Positions 41,400 through 55,709 of a stretch of 64,000 nucleotides of DNA are shown here, piece after piece (positions within the stretch are counted from its first letter, which is position 1; each line of letters starts with the position of its first letter). The stretch spans positions 890,779 through 954,778 of the forward strand of contig JABACO010000023.1 in assembly GCA_013339895.1 (NCBI GenBank). The letters run 5' to 3'. The position numbers were made by a program, and so were the translations under genes. The DNA comes from Ephydatia muelleri. Taxonomy: Eukaryota > Porifera > Demospongiae > Spongillida > Spongillidae. Under the pieces are notes generated by a model, which saw only the letters and a program-made list of their open reading frames with translations, was not told the DNA's origin and did not search any database.

Positions 41400-44300
41400 A
41401 TGGGGTCACCAGACTATATCTCTTACGGATTTGCTCTTATCGTGTTCTCGGGTGGATTGATAGGATATGTTAAAGCAGGTGAGATATCTGCACATCTATC
41501 TTAAGGCTTTGGGAAAGTGGGCTCCAATTAGATTGTTTTTTCGTTCAACACTACGCGCATCTACATTGTGTCGTGTTCTGCTGGCCATCACACCTCATAA
41601 GGCGTATTCCTGTTAGGGCAAACGGCTAGTTGAAGCCGACACATAGTTCTGTCATCAAAGAGTCCCAAATGTATACTGTATGTTGCTTGAATTGCCGTAT
41701 TGCCTGTTGATGGTGTTGCATGTCTAATCAAACTCATGATGAGCATATCTCGTGCTCATCCACCACTAGTATGCAAGCAGACTAAACCAGGTAGAGAAAC
41801 ACAGTGGAGCATGCCATTCAAATGCACGATCAGTCAACCATGGTGCACTGCATCTTCGTTGAATTGCATTTATAAGTTATGTTCATGCATAATGGATGAC
41901 CCTAGAGCATCACTTTTCAATGGATATGATCATTAAAATTATTATCAATCTGGTGCCCAGACTATTACAAATTCACCATTCTTGGTTTGAGACAAGCTGT
42001 TTATGGGACAAAAGTAGTTGGATGATGGTCAAAGAAATACCAAACTCACATTCCTTCCTCCCTCCTTTCTCCTCTCTCACATTTGCCATCTCTTCCTCCC
42101 TCTCTCCTCTCTCATTTGCCATCTCTTCCTCCCTTCTTCCTCCTCCCTCTCCTCTCCTCCCTTTCCTCCCTCCTCTCGTCCTCCCTCCTCCCTCATTCCT
42201 CCTTTCCTCTCTTTCCTCATTCCCTCCCTCTCCTCCCTTCCTTACTCCCTCCCTATTTTCAGTGTCATCTTATCCATTAGGCACAATAGGCAAGGCCTAC
42301 AGGGGCCTACAAAAGTCTCAAAAAATTATTTATAATTTTCAATTTTAGGATTCCTCCTCAATGTTTGCGTCCAATTTCTTTCTTTTTGCACATCCTGGCT
42401 AGTGTAACCATCAGACATGTTTGATTTCATGCTGGAATATGCCAAGGTGTAAAATAAAATACGCTGGTTCTGTCGGTACACGCCTATAGGCGTACAACTG
42501 GTGTTAAAAAAGACTGAAATACTATACTAAAATATGCTAGAAATTGTTCTGAGAATGCAGTGTCAGTTGGAGCAGGGAGGGTCTACATTACGAAGATCTC
42601 AAAACGGCGCTGCCTACTTTTCCCTTCCCACATCAACTATAGATATTGAAGCTTTTGTGTTGGCATCCTCATCCAATCAACATACAGCAACACACACACA
42701 CACACACACACACACAGGCACATAGATATGCACATTTCATATTTACCACCTACATCACCATTTGTCTGCATACACAGGTAGTGTCCCATCTCTCGCAAGT
42801 GGAGTTGCATTTGCTGGACTTCTGGCCTATGGGGCCTACCGTACCAGCACTGACCCCAAGGATTTCCTCTTTCTACTAGGTTGGTACCATATGTGGGTGT
42901 GTATGTGTGGGTGTGTATGTGTGTGGGTGTGTGGAGATGTGGAAAGATACATCTAGGGTGTGTGTGTGAGTGTGTGAGTGTGTGTGGAGACCTGGAGATG
43001 CATCTAGTGTGTGTGTATGTGCATGTGTGGAGATGTGGAGGTGCATCTAGTGTGTGTGTGTGTGTGTGTGCATGTGTGGGAGATGTGGAGGTGCATCAGT
43101 GTGTGTGTGTGTGTGTTGTGGGATGAGTGACTGGAGCATCTCAAAGCCTTCACTCTTGATGTGGCATAGAAGAGGAATGAGACATGGCTGTGTGTATACG
43201 TGTGTTGTGTTAGAGAGATGCATGCACACAAATGGTGTGGTGTGTGTGTGCATTTGTGTTTGTGTGTGTGCATTTGTGTTGTGTGTGCATGTGCATGTGT
43301 GTGTGTGCATAGTGTTTTTTATTTATTTTTAATCAGGCTGGGAGGGAGGAGGCTCATAGTGAGCCCTGTGGAGTGCCACGTGGGGGTTGTTTGAGGGAGG
43401 GTGGTGTGGTCCCCACCTCTGCTCTAATCGTGTTGTTATGGTCAATACAGTCGGTTCAGTGAGCTAATAGAGGTGTTGATGGGCTTGGTCTCCAGCGTTG
43501 CTAAGGAGTATCCATGTTTTGATGTGGCTGGGCAACAGTTATGGCCTTTGGTGGAAGATTGGCAACAGATAACAGTGGGGCTTTAACTTGTGGTAACCCG
43601 TAGCTGGGAGATTGGCCCTTCTTACTCAGGCTGTGAAAGCAGAGTGGTTGGGTGGAATTCATGTGGTGAGTGTGGTGTGTGATAAAGCCTGTGCATGATA
43701 TTTGTGTCTACTGGTGGGTGTATGTGTGTGTGCAGGTGTGTGTATTAGTGTGCTTGCCATGTACATATGTTTACTGTACTCATATAGAAACTCGTTCTCT
43801 TTGTACAGCTGTCTCAGGTATCCTGCTGGGTGTGATGGGATATCGATTTTTCCTGTCAGGAAAGTTTATGCCAGCAGGATTGGTGGCGTCTCTCAGGTGA
43901 GCTGTGTGGGGGTGTGGGGGTGGGTGTATGTGTGTGTATGCATGGGGTGTGTATATTGTATGTGTGCATTACTTTACCAGTAGTGGCCATTAGGTTGTGG
44001 TTCTGACTGCCACTTCTGCGTAATGAGGATACATAGTGTGGTGTGTGCATATGTGTGGTGTGTGCATATGTGAGATGTGTGGTGTGTGCATATGTGTGGT
44101 GTGTGCATATGTGTGGTGTGTGCATATGTGAGATGTGTGGTGTGTGCATATGTGTGGTGTGTGCATATGTGAGATGTGTGGTGTGTGCATATGTGTGGTG
44201 TGTGCATATGTGAGATGTGTGGTGTGTGCATATGTGTGGTGTGTGCATATGTGAGATGTGTGGTGTGCATGTGTGGTGTGTGCATATGTGTGGTGTGTGC

Positions 44301-44970
44301 ATATGTGAGATGTGTGGTGTGTGCATATGTGTGGTGTGTGCATATGTGAGATGTGTGGTGTGTGCATATGTGTGGTGTGTGCATATGTGTGGTGTGTGCA
44401 TATGTGAGATGTGTGGTGTGTGCATATGTGTGGTGTGCATGTGTGGTGTGCATGTGTGTGGTGTGTGGTGTGTGCATGTGTATATGTGTGGTGTGTGCAT
44501 ATGTGGGGTGTATATTTGGTTGCATGTCACAGTGGTGTCAACATCCTTTTTAAAAATGGAGGATTGAGAGGTGGGGGCAGTTGCCTAGCTTCACTAGTTT
44601 ATGTTATGGCTAACTTGAGCATACACACCAGTGCTGTGAATTTGATGTGTCTTTGTCTGTTGTTTCTGGGCAGGTGGTTTCTTGTCTAACCCATACCTGC
44701 CAAATCTGTGACCTCTGGGAGGGGGAGAAGAGTGTGATGTACTGGACTCATCGCTCCCTCCCTTTCCTTGGGCTTGGGAAGGTGGCTGTGTGATTAAGGG
44801 TTTGTGTGTACATGCACTGAGGCTGTCCATTGTGTTGGCTTACCCAGGTGGGAATGAGGTCAGTGGGAGAGTGAGTGATAACCTTGTCATCACCCCCAGG
44901 GACCAAAAGAACCCTGGAGAGGGTGATGATTGAGCTGGGTAGAGGACATAACCACAAACACACAAATACA

Positions 44971-45012
<42 letters not shown>

Positions 45013-45063
45013 AACACGTGCGCACACACACACATAGCACACACACACATAGCACACACACAT

Positions 45064-45096
<33 letters not shown>

Positions 45097-46372
45097 CGCC
45101 TTCAAGCCAAGTTGTGGATCACATTACCTTAGATTTAACATTCTGCTTTTTTATTACTGGTATTTACTGGTATTTACAGGATTTGCCATTGTAATCTGCT
45201 TGGGTTCTCAACATTCTGTAGGATCTTGCAACTTTTTTAAGTGATGTGTTTTAGTTCAGATCTTGTGCACATGGCTTCTTGTACAGTAACCACACTATTT
45301 GGTGGCAACAGGCAGAGCCTGCTGATGCCAACTGAATACTGGTTGAGGTATAAAACTAATGTATTAGTTGATTTATTGTAACGCAAACGTTTTGCATGCA
45401 CTAAGGTTTGATAGGATGCTGGTAAGTTTGCTGAGGATTGTGTATTCAGAGGAGGGGGAGGAGGGGGTTAAAGCAGGGGAGGGTTGCTCCTGGTTGTCCC
45501 TGCAATTTGCATTTTGGTTATCTAGCAATAGTAGTCCCTATCCCAGCAGAGTCCACTGGTGACCTTATTGCTGTTAGTCTAGAGTTGCCTTTGATCCAGA
45601 GAGCAGGAGGGCATGATGTGTGGGTCATTTCAGTGTGCTGAGGCTGAGGGAGTGGTCAGGTCTGACTTCAGTGGATGGTGTAATTGAGTTGATCAGTGTG
45701 TTTGCACATGCTGATTACAGCTACTGCTATCAGATTAATAATGATTACTGTAGGGCATATTGTGAGGGGCTGGGTTTCTGCTTATAGCATGACAAAGTAG
45801 TACAGATATTTCTGATAACATGTCCCTAGGTAGGAAGGGTGCGAGCTGCCTTGGTGTTGTCTTGTGCTGAATCAACCAGTGAGGCAATATTTACCATCGT
45901 CATACCCCTGTCCAAGGATTGTTAATACATTATGGTCTACTGGATCCTTACTGCCAACTCACCTTAAGGATGTCAGAATCATTGTCACCTAGACTTGCTT
46001 TTTAATTTTTTTTATGCTGTGAACTGTTCCAGGGCACTAGGTTTGGTGTAGCATTTGTGTGAACTATTCCAGGGCACTGGGTTTGGTGTAGCATTTGTGT
46101 GAACTATTCCAGGGCACTGGGGTTGGTGTAGCATTTGTGTGAACTATTCCAGGGCACTGGGTTTGGTGTAGCATTTGTGTGAATTATTCCAGGGCACTGG
46201 GTTTGGTGTAGCATTTGTGTATGGTGTTCTTGTACAATTGAGACGGAGTGGCTTCTTGTTATGTTGAGTGTCTCAAGGGTACCAAAATCCAATCTTGACT
46301 GATTTTTTCTCACAATCTTTTCCTTTTAGCCTCTTGCAAGTGGGACGCCTGGCGTTCAGACTGGCTGCCTAG
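41400..46372 (+). CDS. TMEM14-family inner-membrane protein
   Basis: Small four-helix membrane protein of the family that includes TMEM14C, which is implicated in mitochondrial porphyrin transport and heme synthesis. Four exons with agreeing phases: 41400-41478, 42778-42879, 43809-43896, 46330-46372, giving 103 residues (human TMEM14C has 112). Motifs match the family: FALIVFSGGLIGYVKAG then SVPSLASGVAFAGLLAYGAY, DPKDFLFLL, GVMGYRFFLSGKFMPAGLVA and a short final helix. MGSPDYISYG at 41400 fits the family N-terminus; in-frame ATGs at 41247 and 41349 would add up to 51 residues and cannot be excluded as a presequence. Introns 2 and 3 contain TG and 24-bp repeats. TMEM14A/B/C assignment is not made. 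Confidence 0.92.
42890..43310 (+). repeat. TG-rich imperfect repeat, TMEM14 intron 2
   Basis: Repeats of GGAGATGTGGAGGTGCATCT embedded in TG-rich sequence. Confidence 0.8.
44035..44520 (+). repeat. GTGTGGTGTGTGCATATGTG minisatellite, TMEM14 intron 3
   Basis: Alternating 18-bp and 24-bp units (with or without AGATGT), about 20 copies. Confidence 0.95.
44965..45095 (+). repeat. (AC)n microsatellite with TAGCAC inserts
   Basis: AC repeat in TMEM14 intron 3. Confidence 0.93.
46021..46220 (+). repeat. 40-bp minisatellite, five copies
   Basis: Exact 40-bp period; each copy begins GAACTATTCCAGGGCACTGG, in TMEM14 intron 3 about 110 bp before the last exon. Confidence 0.97.
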
Positions 46373-49300
46373 ATGGAGTGGCTGCATATAGGTGTGTCTG
46401 CATCAGTTCAATAAGCAGTTAGAGACTGTAAAGCATATCTTGTGTGGAATGGCATTTTGATGTTTGGAGAATATAAATGGCCATTATAAAGTCATAGTTT
46501 CTTTAAAGCAAGATGTGCATGGGAACACAGAGTTGCTTTATTGTGTGTGGGTGACGTGTGTGAGTGTCTAGTGTAAGCATATGTGTGTGTCTGTGTGTCT
46601 GTATGCATGCACATGCATCGTGTGTCGTGTGTATGTTTGTGCGTGCATCTGTGGATGTTGTGTGTCTGCGTGATGGGGGATGCATATTGTGTCCATCGCC
46701 TTGACATGCTTGGTGCACACTGCTACAGTCACCTGGTTGGTCTCCACACTCTGTGCAGACACCAAAACATTAAGATGTGTTGCCAAGGTCATTGAGCAGT
46801 GCTATGTAAACACTTTAACTCAACCACCTGCTTGATTTAATTCCGAGAAGAAGGAAGAAGAAGAAAAAAAAAAAGCACTTGACCTTTTGGCAACAAAATG
46901 GGTGCTCAGTGATAGTGTTTGCAACTATCAAGGCTCTTCTTCTAATGGAACTCATATGGGTGCAATTCTAAAAGTTGATGTTGTATTCTTCTGTTCCCTT
47001 CACTGCATGATGCAATGGTACTTATCATGTCATCGGCTCACATACATTTCACTCAGCTGTTCTATTCTAATTGTAAAGAAATATAATTTAATTAGTGAGT
47101 CTCTTCAACCATCATGCATTCAAGTCTGAGTCTTAGGTACGTTGCTCTGGCTCCATTTCATGGTGGCAGCTCCTCGTGTCGTAGCAACTCATGCAGGTGT
47201 GCTTGCAATCATTTGTAGGAATACACAAGCCAGTCAACTACATTGTGGTTCAAAGGAGAACAAATCAACATTGTCCCTAATGCTGCATGTGTCTGCACAT
47301 GCACACACATATACACACACACATGCACACACATATACACACACACATGCACACACATATACACACACACATGCACACACATATGCACATACACATGCAC
47401 ACACATACGCACACACATGCACACACATATACAGACACACATGCACACACATATGCACATACACATGCACACACATACGCACACTAGATGCATTTAAGGG
47501 TCCACAGAACTGCAACAACAGTATAGGAGAGGTCACTGGCACACGACAAGAAGCAGGTGGAGGAGTGCTGGGGGGAGGGGTTCACTCGTCATTTGGCTTT
47601 GCACGCAGTAGGTGGTGGCTTGTTGACTGTCTCAGCTGGAGGGCTGAGAACAGGTGGAGACTTTTTCTACACTCACCAAGCCAACTGCAATAGCCAAAAA
47701 AACTAACGGCCCATATTAAATTACAGGTGTTGGTGTGGTTTTATGCAGCAAGCTGGGCCTGCCATCACATGCAGCCTGAGAAGGTGACATCACCGGGATT
47801 GTTTGCCTGCACAGTTCAAGCATGTGTCAATGTGCCAATCAGCTGGCTATACTGGACTGTGCATCTGGAGTGAGAGTGTGAGAAGGCCAGAAGCATGTAA
47901 TGTGGGAGTGATTCCTCTCTCACCAAGGGCTGAGTGTCAACGAGAGATGCCCGAGTTTGATTCCATTGTGTGGTCAGGATAAGAAATAAGTCAAATTAGG
48001 TGTGTGGTGAGAACATTTCACTCTGAGAGCATTTCACTCATAAGCACACAGTGGTGTGCAAGTCTGTGAATATACTTGTATTGGACAATCACAATCTTAA
48101 TCAGACAATTAAAACGCTGTGCAACAGTTGCTCTCATTTACAATGAGGGACAAGTGTGAGGAAAGAGCTGGTGCACACATGTGCCTGTGGTCAGACCTGT
48201 CAACTGATAGCACTAGACAGACTGCAAGCATATACCTTTGTTTGCAAGGACTTCCACCCACCCAAAATGATCATTTGTTCCAGCTGCCAAGATGTGCTAA
48301 CAGCAGAAGACTTAGAATGAAAAACGCCAAAATAAATGTTTGCAAAGAGTTTGATAATAACGGAAACCATTAAAGTGTTCCCATGGGCCATGTGGTTGTG
48401 GTGTTATTATGGGCTATGTATTTCAATAGACTATATCAGTGGGCTGTACATACACTATATGTATGTTTGATGAAATCATCACGCTTGGCTATGCAACCCA
48501 GTATTGTCCATCCGCTTTCTGGCTTGATTGCATCCAGCAGTAATAGAAGTTGCCACCTCCTAAATACAGTTTGACGGCACACGTGCAAAATTTCAATGGG
48601 CTCTATTTGTAGTTTACGATGTGTGCTGCTGATTAAATGTTGATGTTTGCATTGCGGGTGAATATACAGCTTTGCTCTTTGGCGCATGGGATTATATGTT
48701 ATTCTGTGGTCATAAAAAAATGAACTCTATTCCAGGCTTGTAGTTGCGGTTTTTTTTATTTTGTGCGGCCGTATGTCACTAAAATAGAAATGACTGATTA
48801 CAAAATTTAATCGAAAGTAAATTTCTTCAAGTTCTAAATGTTTTGACAGTCTTTCTGCACTGAAAAGAGTTTCACTTGAGAATTATGTTTGCTTTCTTCA
48901 ATACTCTGCTGAAGAAGATATTGCTACCATGCGTAGCACATATAATTAATTTGATATCGCAATTGCCATTCATCATTCTAACAGGAATCGATTCTCTCCT
49001 CTCTTTTTTCCCTTGCAGTGCCTGCGTGTCGTTGACCACAAATGCTCCCATTGTCCAATGAAGTACTACCACACGCACAAGACTCAGTCCAAGCAGTTTC
49101 CCCTGTCAGTTGCTTTCCGGCCCAAGATCAGTCTTTTTAGCACAAACTTACAGGGGTGCTGTGATCGTGTTAGCTATGATTTCTGTGTGTACACTTCCTT
49201 ATTCGATGCGCAACGCGCTAATCGCCGCATCATTGCAATTTTATGCAGCAATTAATGCCTCTGTTTTCGGATAGCCGGTGAGAAGGTGCAATAAAACTCC

Positions 49301-49754
49301 TCCCCCTCCCTCCCCTTAGTGCTTCGTGCAGTGGGAATGCGAGTATGCTCATAGCCGATGCACTGGAGTAAGCGGCTAAACATGCCGCTGCATAGACCTG
49401 GTCGCTAGTCATCATAAGACGCTCTGTGATTGCAGCTAAGCACTGTGCAGTTGCTGCAAAATAGCCTCAATGTGGCTTTACTTTCAGTGCACCGATTAGA
49501 CATTTCGTTCTTTCCACTGTGCACGCGCATGCGGAGTAGCAGCCCTTGAGGTCTGTAAAGTTAACGCAAAAAGAGGGATTGTAATTTCTATGCCTCTTCA
49601 AAAATGGTTGTTGTGGAGTGTATGCCTCCTGCGGATGATGCGTCCAGCTCACTGTTTAGTATGGGATGCGGGCATACCAACGTTCGCTATCTTCCGGACA
49701 TGTTGCTGGTATCACAATTAAATTAATTAATATGTAGTACAGCCATAACATTCC
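46373..49754. other. 3.4 kb intergenic between TMEM14 and SOX
   Basis: TMEM14 3' flank and SOX upstream DNA. It holds an (ACACACATGC)n-type repeat at 47290-47485. No conserved coding segment is seen; regulatory elements of the SOX gene may be present but cannot be read by eye. Confidence 0.5.
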
Positions 49755-49772
49755 ATTGGTCGTGTATATAAG
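49755..49772 (+). promoter_or_regulatory. SOX core promoter: inverted CCAAT and TATA box
   Basis: ATTGG (inverted CCAAT) at 49755-49759 and TATATAAG at 49765-49772. The TATA box is 52-59 bp before the SOX start codon, leaving a short 5' UTR with initiation expected near 49795-49800. Confidence 0.65.
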
Positions 49773-49823
49773 AACGCTTAGGCTTAGATGTTTCTGCAAC
49801 CAAACGCATTTAGCTGACTTGAA

Positions 49824-50981
49824 ATGATGGTTATCGGAAACACTAGCTTTGGTGCAGCGTCCTCTCCGCTCAGTGACGATGGCTGCTCCGATTGCTCTAG
49901 CGTGACTGCACCGTCCCCAGGTGCGGTCGATCCCATCCGCTCGACCCGCAAGGATCACATCAAGAGACCCATGAACGCGTTCATGGTGTGGGCCCAGCTG
50001 GAAAGGAGGAAGATGACCCTGGAATACCCGGACATGCACAACGCGGAGATCAGCAGGCGCCTGGGCAAGCTGTGGCGGTTACTCACTGATGCAGAAAAGC
50101 AGCCCTACGTGGACGAGTCGGAGCGGCTAAGAGTGATGCACATGAAACAGTACCCCGACTACAAGTACAGGCCGCGCAAGCGCGGGACCAAGAAGACGTG
50201 TAAGCAAACCGCGAACAGCAGCGTCGCTGCTGGTGGTTGCAAACCTTCCACGACGGCGGCAGACTCTCCCTGCGCGCCTTGCGTGTGCGGGAACAAGACG
50301 GCGGAAAAGTGCACGGTGGGTATCCAGTGTACGCTCGATACGAACGGCTCTGACATCATCGAGCGTCACGCTATGGACTGCAGCAGCACCGTCAAGCGTA
50401 CGGCAGAGATCTCCATCCAAGTAGGAAATGGTTTGGCCACGGTGAAGGCCGTGACCGCCACAAGTAAACAACAGAGCAGCGCGATGCAAACCAAGTACCC
50501 GGTCGTCACCGGTGGGAAACGGGTTCGTCTGGGCTCGGACGGGTCGACAAGACCGCCCAAGCAGGTCAGAAGCGATCAGCAGCACCAGATGATGTGCAGA
50601 TCCCCGACGTTGAGCAAACAGCAGACCAAGGTACCCGACGGTCGCCTACCCCTATCTCCGCCGAATTCACTCGACGATCTGGACATGTCTCTCTCGCCAA
50701 CAGAGGTCGACCTCTGCCTTCTTCCTGGTCTCAACTTCGTGGACTTGTTGGAACCCATATTCATGTCGGGGCCTATTCTAACCAGCGCGACCATCTCTCC
50801 TCCTCTGAGTGCGACCGGATCAGGATTGCAACTGCCGAACTGTTATTCGCCATCGGACATCTCGCAAGATGACAAATCTGTTTTCGACTTCCCAGACATA
50901 AGCCCAGACTTTGCAGAGCTATTCGTCCAAAATCCTTATTCACAACTGGACTCGACCATTTCTCCACTTCTCTCGAACTAG
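49824..50981 (+). CDS. SOX-family HMG-box transcription factor
   Basis: Single exon of 385 residues. The HMG box is at about residues 44-122, beginning [20 protein letters not shown], then [19 protein letters not shown] and [10 protein letters not shown], all diagnostic of SOX proteins. The [11 protein letters not shown]...LERRK and [13 protein letters not shown] pattern is closest to group C (Sox4/11/12), although GKLWRLL recalls group E. It bends DNA at AACAAT-like sites in the nucleus. The region after the box is Ser/Thr- and Cys-rich; the C-terminus is acidic/hydrophobic ([35 protein letters not shown]), a likely activation domain. The first ATG of MM is 49824. TATA box upstream and AATAAA downstream support a compact intronless gene. 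Confidence 0.95.
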   Translation: MMVIGNTSFGAASSPLSDDGCSDCSSVTAPSPGAVDPIRSTRKDHIKRPMNAFMVWAQLERRKMTLEYPDMHNAEISRRLGKLWRLLTDAEKQPYVDESERLRVMHMKQYPDYKYRPRKRGTKKTCKQTANSSVAAGGCKPSTTAADSPCAPCVCGNKTAEKCTVGIQCTLDTNGSDIIERHAMDCSSTVKRTAEISIQVGNGLATVKAVTATSKQQSSAMQTKYPVVTGGKRVRLGSDGSTRPPKQVRSDQQHQMMCRSPTLSKQQTKVPDGRLPLSPPNSLDDLDMSLSPTEVDLCLLPGLNFVDLLEPIFMSGPILTSATISPPLSATGSGLQLPNCYSPSDISQDDKSVFDFPDISPDFAELFVQNPYSQLDSTISPLLSN

Positions 50982-51089
50982 TGAGACAGCATACGGTAAT
51001 TCCAGCGCCTGTGCTATTCAAATTCAACACCACACAGGATAGGTGACTTGGTGAACAAATATTCACTTTTTGTTGTTCACCAAAATAGA

Positions 51090-51095
51090 AATAAA
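51090..51095 (+). terminator. SOX poly(A) signal
   Basis: AATAAA 109 bp after the stop codon. Confidence 0.6.
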
Positions 51096-51489
51096 GTCAC
51101 TTTCTGTGTATACATGTTGTTTGTACCAAACACGTCACTGGATGTTGTCGCGTATCATCCCGTGCTAGTTGTTCTGTCTATGGAATCACTTTTAATGCAT
51201 CATTTTTAAAAATGACAATTTGATTGAGGCGGTATAATATGTCTAGCATTACGTAATGCATGAAATAAGTTACCCCAAGGCAATGTCTTATCACTGTCAC
51301 GTGGTAGGACTAGCTAAGGTGGGTGGGGTGAAACCCCTGGCACATCCCGTTTCTAGTGGGGTTCTGAGGTATCAATACACACACACACAAACTGTACTTT
51401 CTCACTTTCTCTTTGGTGAGACCTTTTTCTTTTTTGGGGGTGGGGATAAATACATTCATGTAATGTTTGTGCACTCTGCACGTGCACGA

Positions 51490-52155
51490 AGGTAAACATG
51501 TGCACACACACATGCACACACACATACACACACATAAGACACACATGCACACACACATAAGACACACATGCACACACACACATAAGACACACATGCACAC
51601 ACACATGCACACATACATAAGACACACATGCACACACACACACATAAGACACACATGCACACACACATAAGACACACATGCACACACACACATAAGACAC
51701 ACATGCACACACACATAAGACACACATGCACACACACACACACATAAGACACACATGCACACACACATAAGACACACATGCACACACACACATAAGACAC
51801 ACATGCACACACACACATAAGACACACATGCACACACATGCACACACACATGCACACACACATGCACACACATACACATACATAAGACACACTGCACACA
51901 CACATGCACACACACATGCACACACACATGCACACACACATGCACACATACACATACATACATATACATAAGACACACATGCACACACACATGCACACAC
52001 ACATACATACACACACATACACATACATAAGACACACTGCACACACATGCACACACATACATACACACACTGCACACACACACATACACACATACACACA
52101 CTGCACACATACATACATACACATGCACATACACACACTGCACACATACATATGA
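51490..52155 (+). repeat. (ACACACATGC/CATAAGAC)n minisatellite
   Basis: About 660 bp of interleaved units CACACATGCACACACACATA and AGACACACATGC. Both strands are open in several frames because the unit lacks stops; no gene is implied. Confidence 0.97.
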
Positions 52156-52623
52156 AGATGTGACATGCAACTAGTGAAATTTAAATATGCAATATCTATT
52201 GGTCCCCCACTCCTATATGGCTGGTCCCCATGCTATTACAAAGAGCACCATTCAGCAGGCGGAATGGCGATTGTAGGAACACAAGGGACAGAATAAGAGC
52301 GACAGTATGAGCAACTGAAAGCAGTGCAAGTTACAGTTTCAATGGGACACTTTTGCCTCCTCATGAGGGCCAGATTCCACAGTGCTCTGAGGTGATGTTC
52401 CCCCTGTGATGTCTGAACTGGGAACCCACAGAAGGGTTACTGATGGTGGGCCTGGACAGCCACCATCACCAAAACAAACCATATCCTGTTACCATGGCAA
52501 TGGATAGCATATTGAATTCCTTAAAATTATCTCTGATTAGCACCATCAATATAAACAGACAGACTCATAAAAGTGCACTTTCATATAACTGTATCTAGGA
52601 GCTAACAAACATTCTTAACATAG

Positions 52624-53858
52624 CTAAGAAGATGGAGTCTTCTTCAGTGTAAAACAGTGAATCTTGAAGTGAGTGCACAGCTGCAATACCTGCACACAAG
52701 GAAAACAAAGTTCCACACTTCCTGCCCACTTTTGTCACACAGCACACGAACAACCAACTTCTCAGAAGTTGTGTGTTGTGTGAGTACAGAAGAAGTGTGT
52801 AGTGTGCCAAGGGAATAAGGAAACCCCACCCCCAACCCCTCAGAATGTTTTATGACACTATGCAGAAGAGAAAGGAAGTGAAGGAAATGGAGGGAGGATG
52901 GAGGGAGGAGGGAGGAGGGGAGGGAGAAGGGAGGGGAGGGAGAAGGGAGGGGAGGGAGAAGGGAGGGGAGGGAGAAGGGAGGGGAGGGAGAAGGGAGGGG
53001 AGGGAGAAGGAAGGGAGGGGAGGGAGAAGGGAGGGGAGGGAGAAGGGAGGAGGATGAGGAGGGATGAGAAAGGTACACTACTTAGTGCTAGTTAATATTA
53101 AATTGGCATACTACAGGTTATGGTATGGTCAGAATTTTATGCACAATGCATGTCATATGGTGAGTGGGAAACCTACAACAGAAGAGCCATAATGGACGTG
53201 AGCCAATAGCATAGCACTTGCGTAGACGTAAAGCACAGCAACCTCCAGTGCTGGTTGGAGGAGGGAGAGAGCAATGGCTGCCGCAAGGACCACTAGAAGC
53301 ATATTGAAGAGTTCACAAGGCTGCCCACTCATCTGGCATATGATCAGGCGACACTGCAAGATGGAGGAAGAGGGAAGTGGTGAGGTGAGGGGATGGAAAA
53401 GGGGGGGGTGGCTTGAGGGAGGGGAACAAAATGGGTAGGTCGCTTATGTGAATGTAAATGAAAATGTGTTCTTTGCTATCATCCTCCATTATTCCCACAC
53501 AAAGCTTTTGACAAAGCAGGCCACTGACCATGGAACTGGTAAATGAATAGAAGACATCATGGCAGTGAAGTTATGGCAGAAAAGTGGTAAGATTACAGAC
53601 ACCAGGACATGATAGCAATGGAATGACTTACATATGTAGACACAGATGAAAAACAAATGTCTATATTTTGTACGGATCACACAAAATGATCATCCAATGA
53701 ATGGTCGAGAATGAAATATGCAGACACAAGACACTACACATTTACATGCAAACATAGCTATGTCACATACAGCAAGCCTGCTAGTTGTACACACGTGGAA
53801 GGATTTTTGAAGAATGACCTATGAATTTTTTTTGTTGAACAACTTTTTTTCTCTCTCC

Positions 53859-53898
<40 letters not shown>

Positions 53899-55486
53899 TT
53901 CCCAAAACACAAATAGGAGTAACCATATTGCGATCAAATTCTTTTATAATGCAAAACAACAAAGGAAACTTACACATATGTTTGAGAAAACAATTCCAAC
54001 AGACAGGTAGAATATCCTAGGTTGTTTATCGACAATATCTGTGGGCGAGTACACAGCCCACAGGCAGTACAGGACGGTCATCAGGACCACAGGCACCCAT
54101 GGACCCAGGGCATCGTACAGGGTTAGCTTGACAGGGGAGGACACAGAGGGAGATGAAGTTTTCTCATGTCCAGCTACACTCCGGCTCTCAGCACTGTTGG
54201 CACAGAGAAGCCTGGGTCACCACCTGACACACATACAAGGCTACCTACCACACACTTCTAATCTTAATCTTTTCACAACAAACACACAAAAGGGGTTAGG
54301 AGCAGAAACAGTGGCAGTGTCTCCCTTCCATTCTTTCCTTGCCGCCGCCCCCTCACGGACTACCAGCCAACCACAACTGTGCGCCACTTGAGTCCTTGGG
54401 CCATGATGATAAATCCAATCCACCACAGCCACAGCACCAGTCCCAACATGCCGCCGGTAATGTGACCACCAGTGTAAACACCCCTCTTGAAACACACCAC
54501 CATCACCAGAAACACACACACACACACACACACACATTTTCACTGGAGGGAGGGTGTGGATGTGGGAGTGTGGATGTGTGGATATGTGAGGGTGAGGAGT
54601 GACAGGGTGCAATCACGAAATGTTGAGCATTGAGTTCAAACCTTCACACACACTGGCACTGCCAGAATCTTGGTAAGTTGCGAGCATGGTGAAGTGTAAT
54701 GATGGTGTGTGGTGATGGTGTGTGGTGATGGTGTGTGGTGATGGTATGTGGTGATGGTGTGTGGTGATGGTGTGGTGATGGTGTGTGGTGATGGTATGTG
54801 GTGATGGTGTGTGGTGATGGTGTGGTGATGGTGTGTGGTGATGGTGTGTGGTGATGGTGTGTGATGGTTGTGCAGAGCACCAAGAGGTCGTGTGGTAGCG
54901 TTTGTATGGGTGCTAATAGTGTACTTATGAGGTCTTCTCCATTTTCCTCATTTGACCTCACATTTCCTTACTCTTAGCCCCTCTCCCTCCCAATCCCTCA
55001 AAAATGAAGGAACACTCAGTTTCCTGGAAATCATGCAAACCCTGAAAACAACTGCCCAGGGAATACAGAGGGGGAGCAGAGAGAGGGATGGAGTAAATGG
55101 AGTGTGGCCTGTGATGGAAATTGTACTCTCTGGTTGCAGAGGTTTGGAGGGAAAAGGTGGGGAAGGGAGGGGAAGGGGAACAGTGAGGTAATCACCTGGG
55201 CTCTGCAAATTTTCTGCATTCTGTCATGTTTCTCCTATGTGCTCCTCCCTCTCCTATGTGCTCCTCCCCCTCCTATGTGCTCCTCCCCCTCCTACGTGCT
55301 CCTCCCTCCTATGTGCTCCTCCCTCTCCTATGTGCTCCTCCCCCTCTTATATGCACCCTCCTCCCCTTCACCCCACCCAAAATAGATTATAAACAAATGA
55401 AGACGTATTCTGTGTTTTGGTTAAGCAACATAAGTGTTTGACTACTGTGCTGGGAACAGCTTTGACACACCCACACTTTCATATAT

Positions 55487-55540
<54 letters not shown>

Positions 55541-55624
55541 CACACACAGTGACACACACAGTGACACACACAGTGACACACACAGTGACACACACACAGT
55601 GACACACACACACACACACAAACA

Positions 55625-55709
<85 letters not shown>

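Noticed and set aside
50127..50585. 152-codon minus-strand frame
   Set aside because: Antisense to the SOX coding exon; no independent signals.
51310..52170. Cys/Val or His/Thr open frames of up to about 285 codons
   Set aside because: Simple (AC)n-type repeats without stop codons; no composition or splice evidence of coding.
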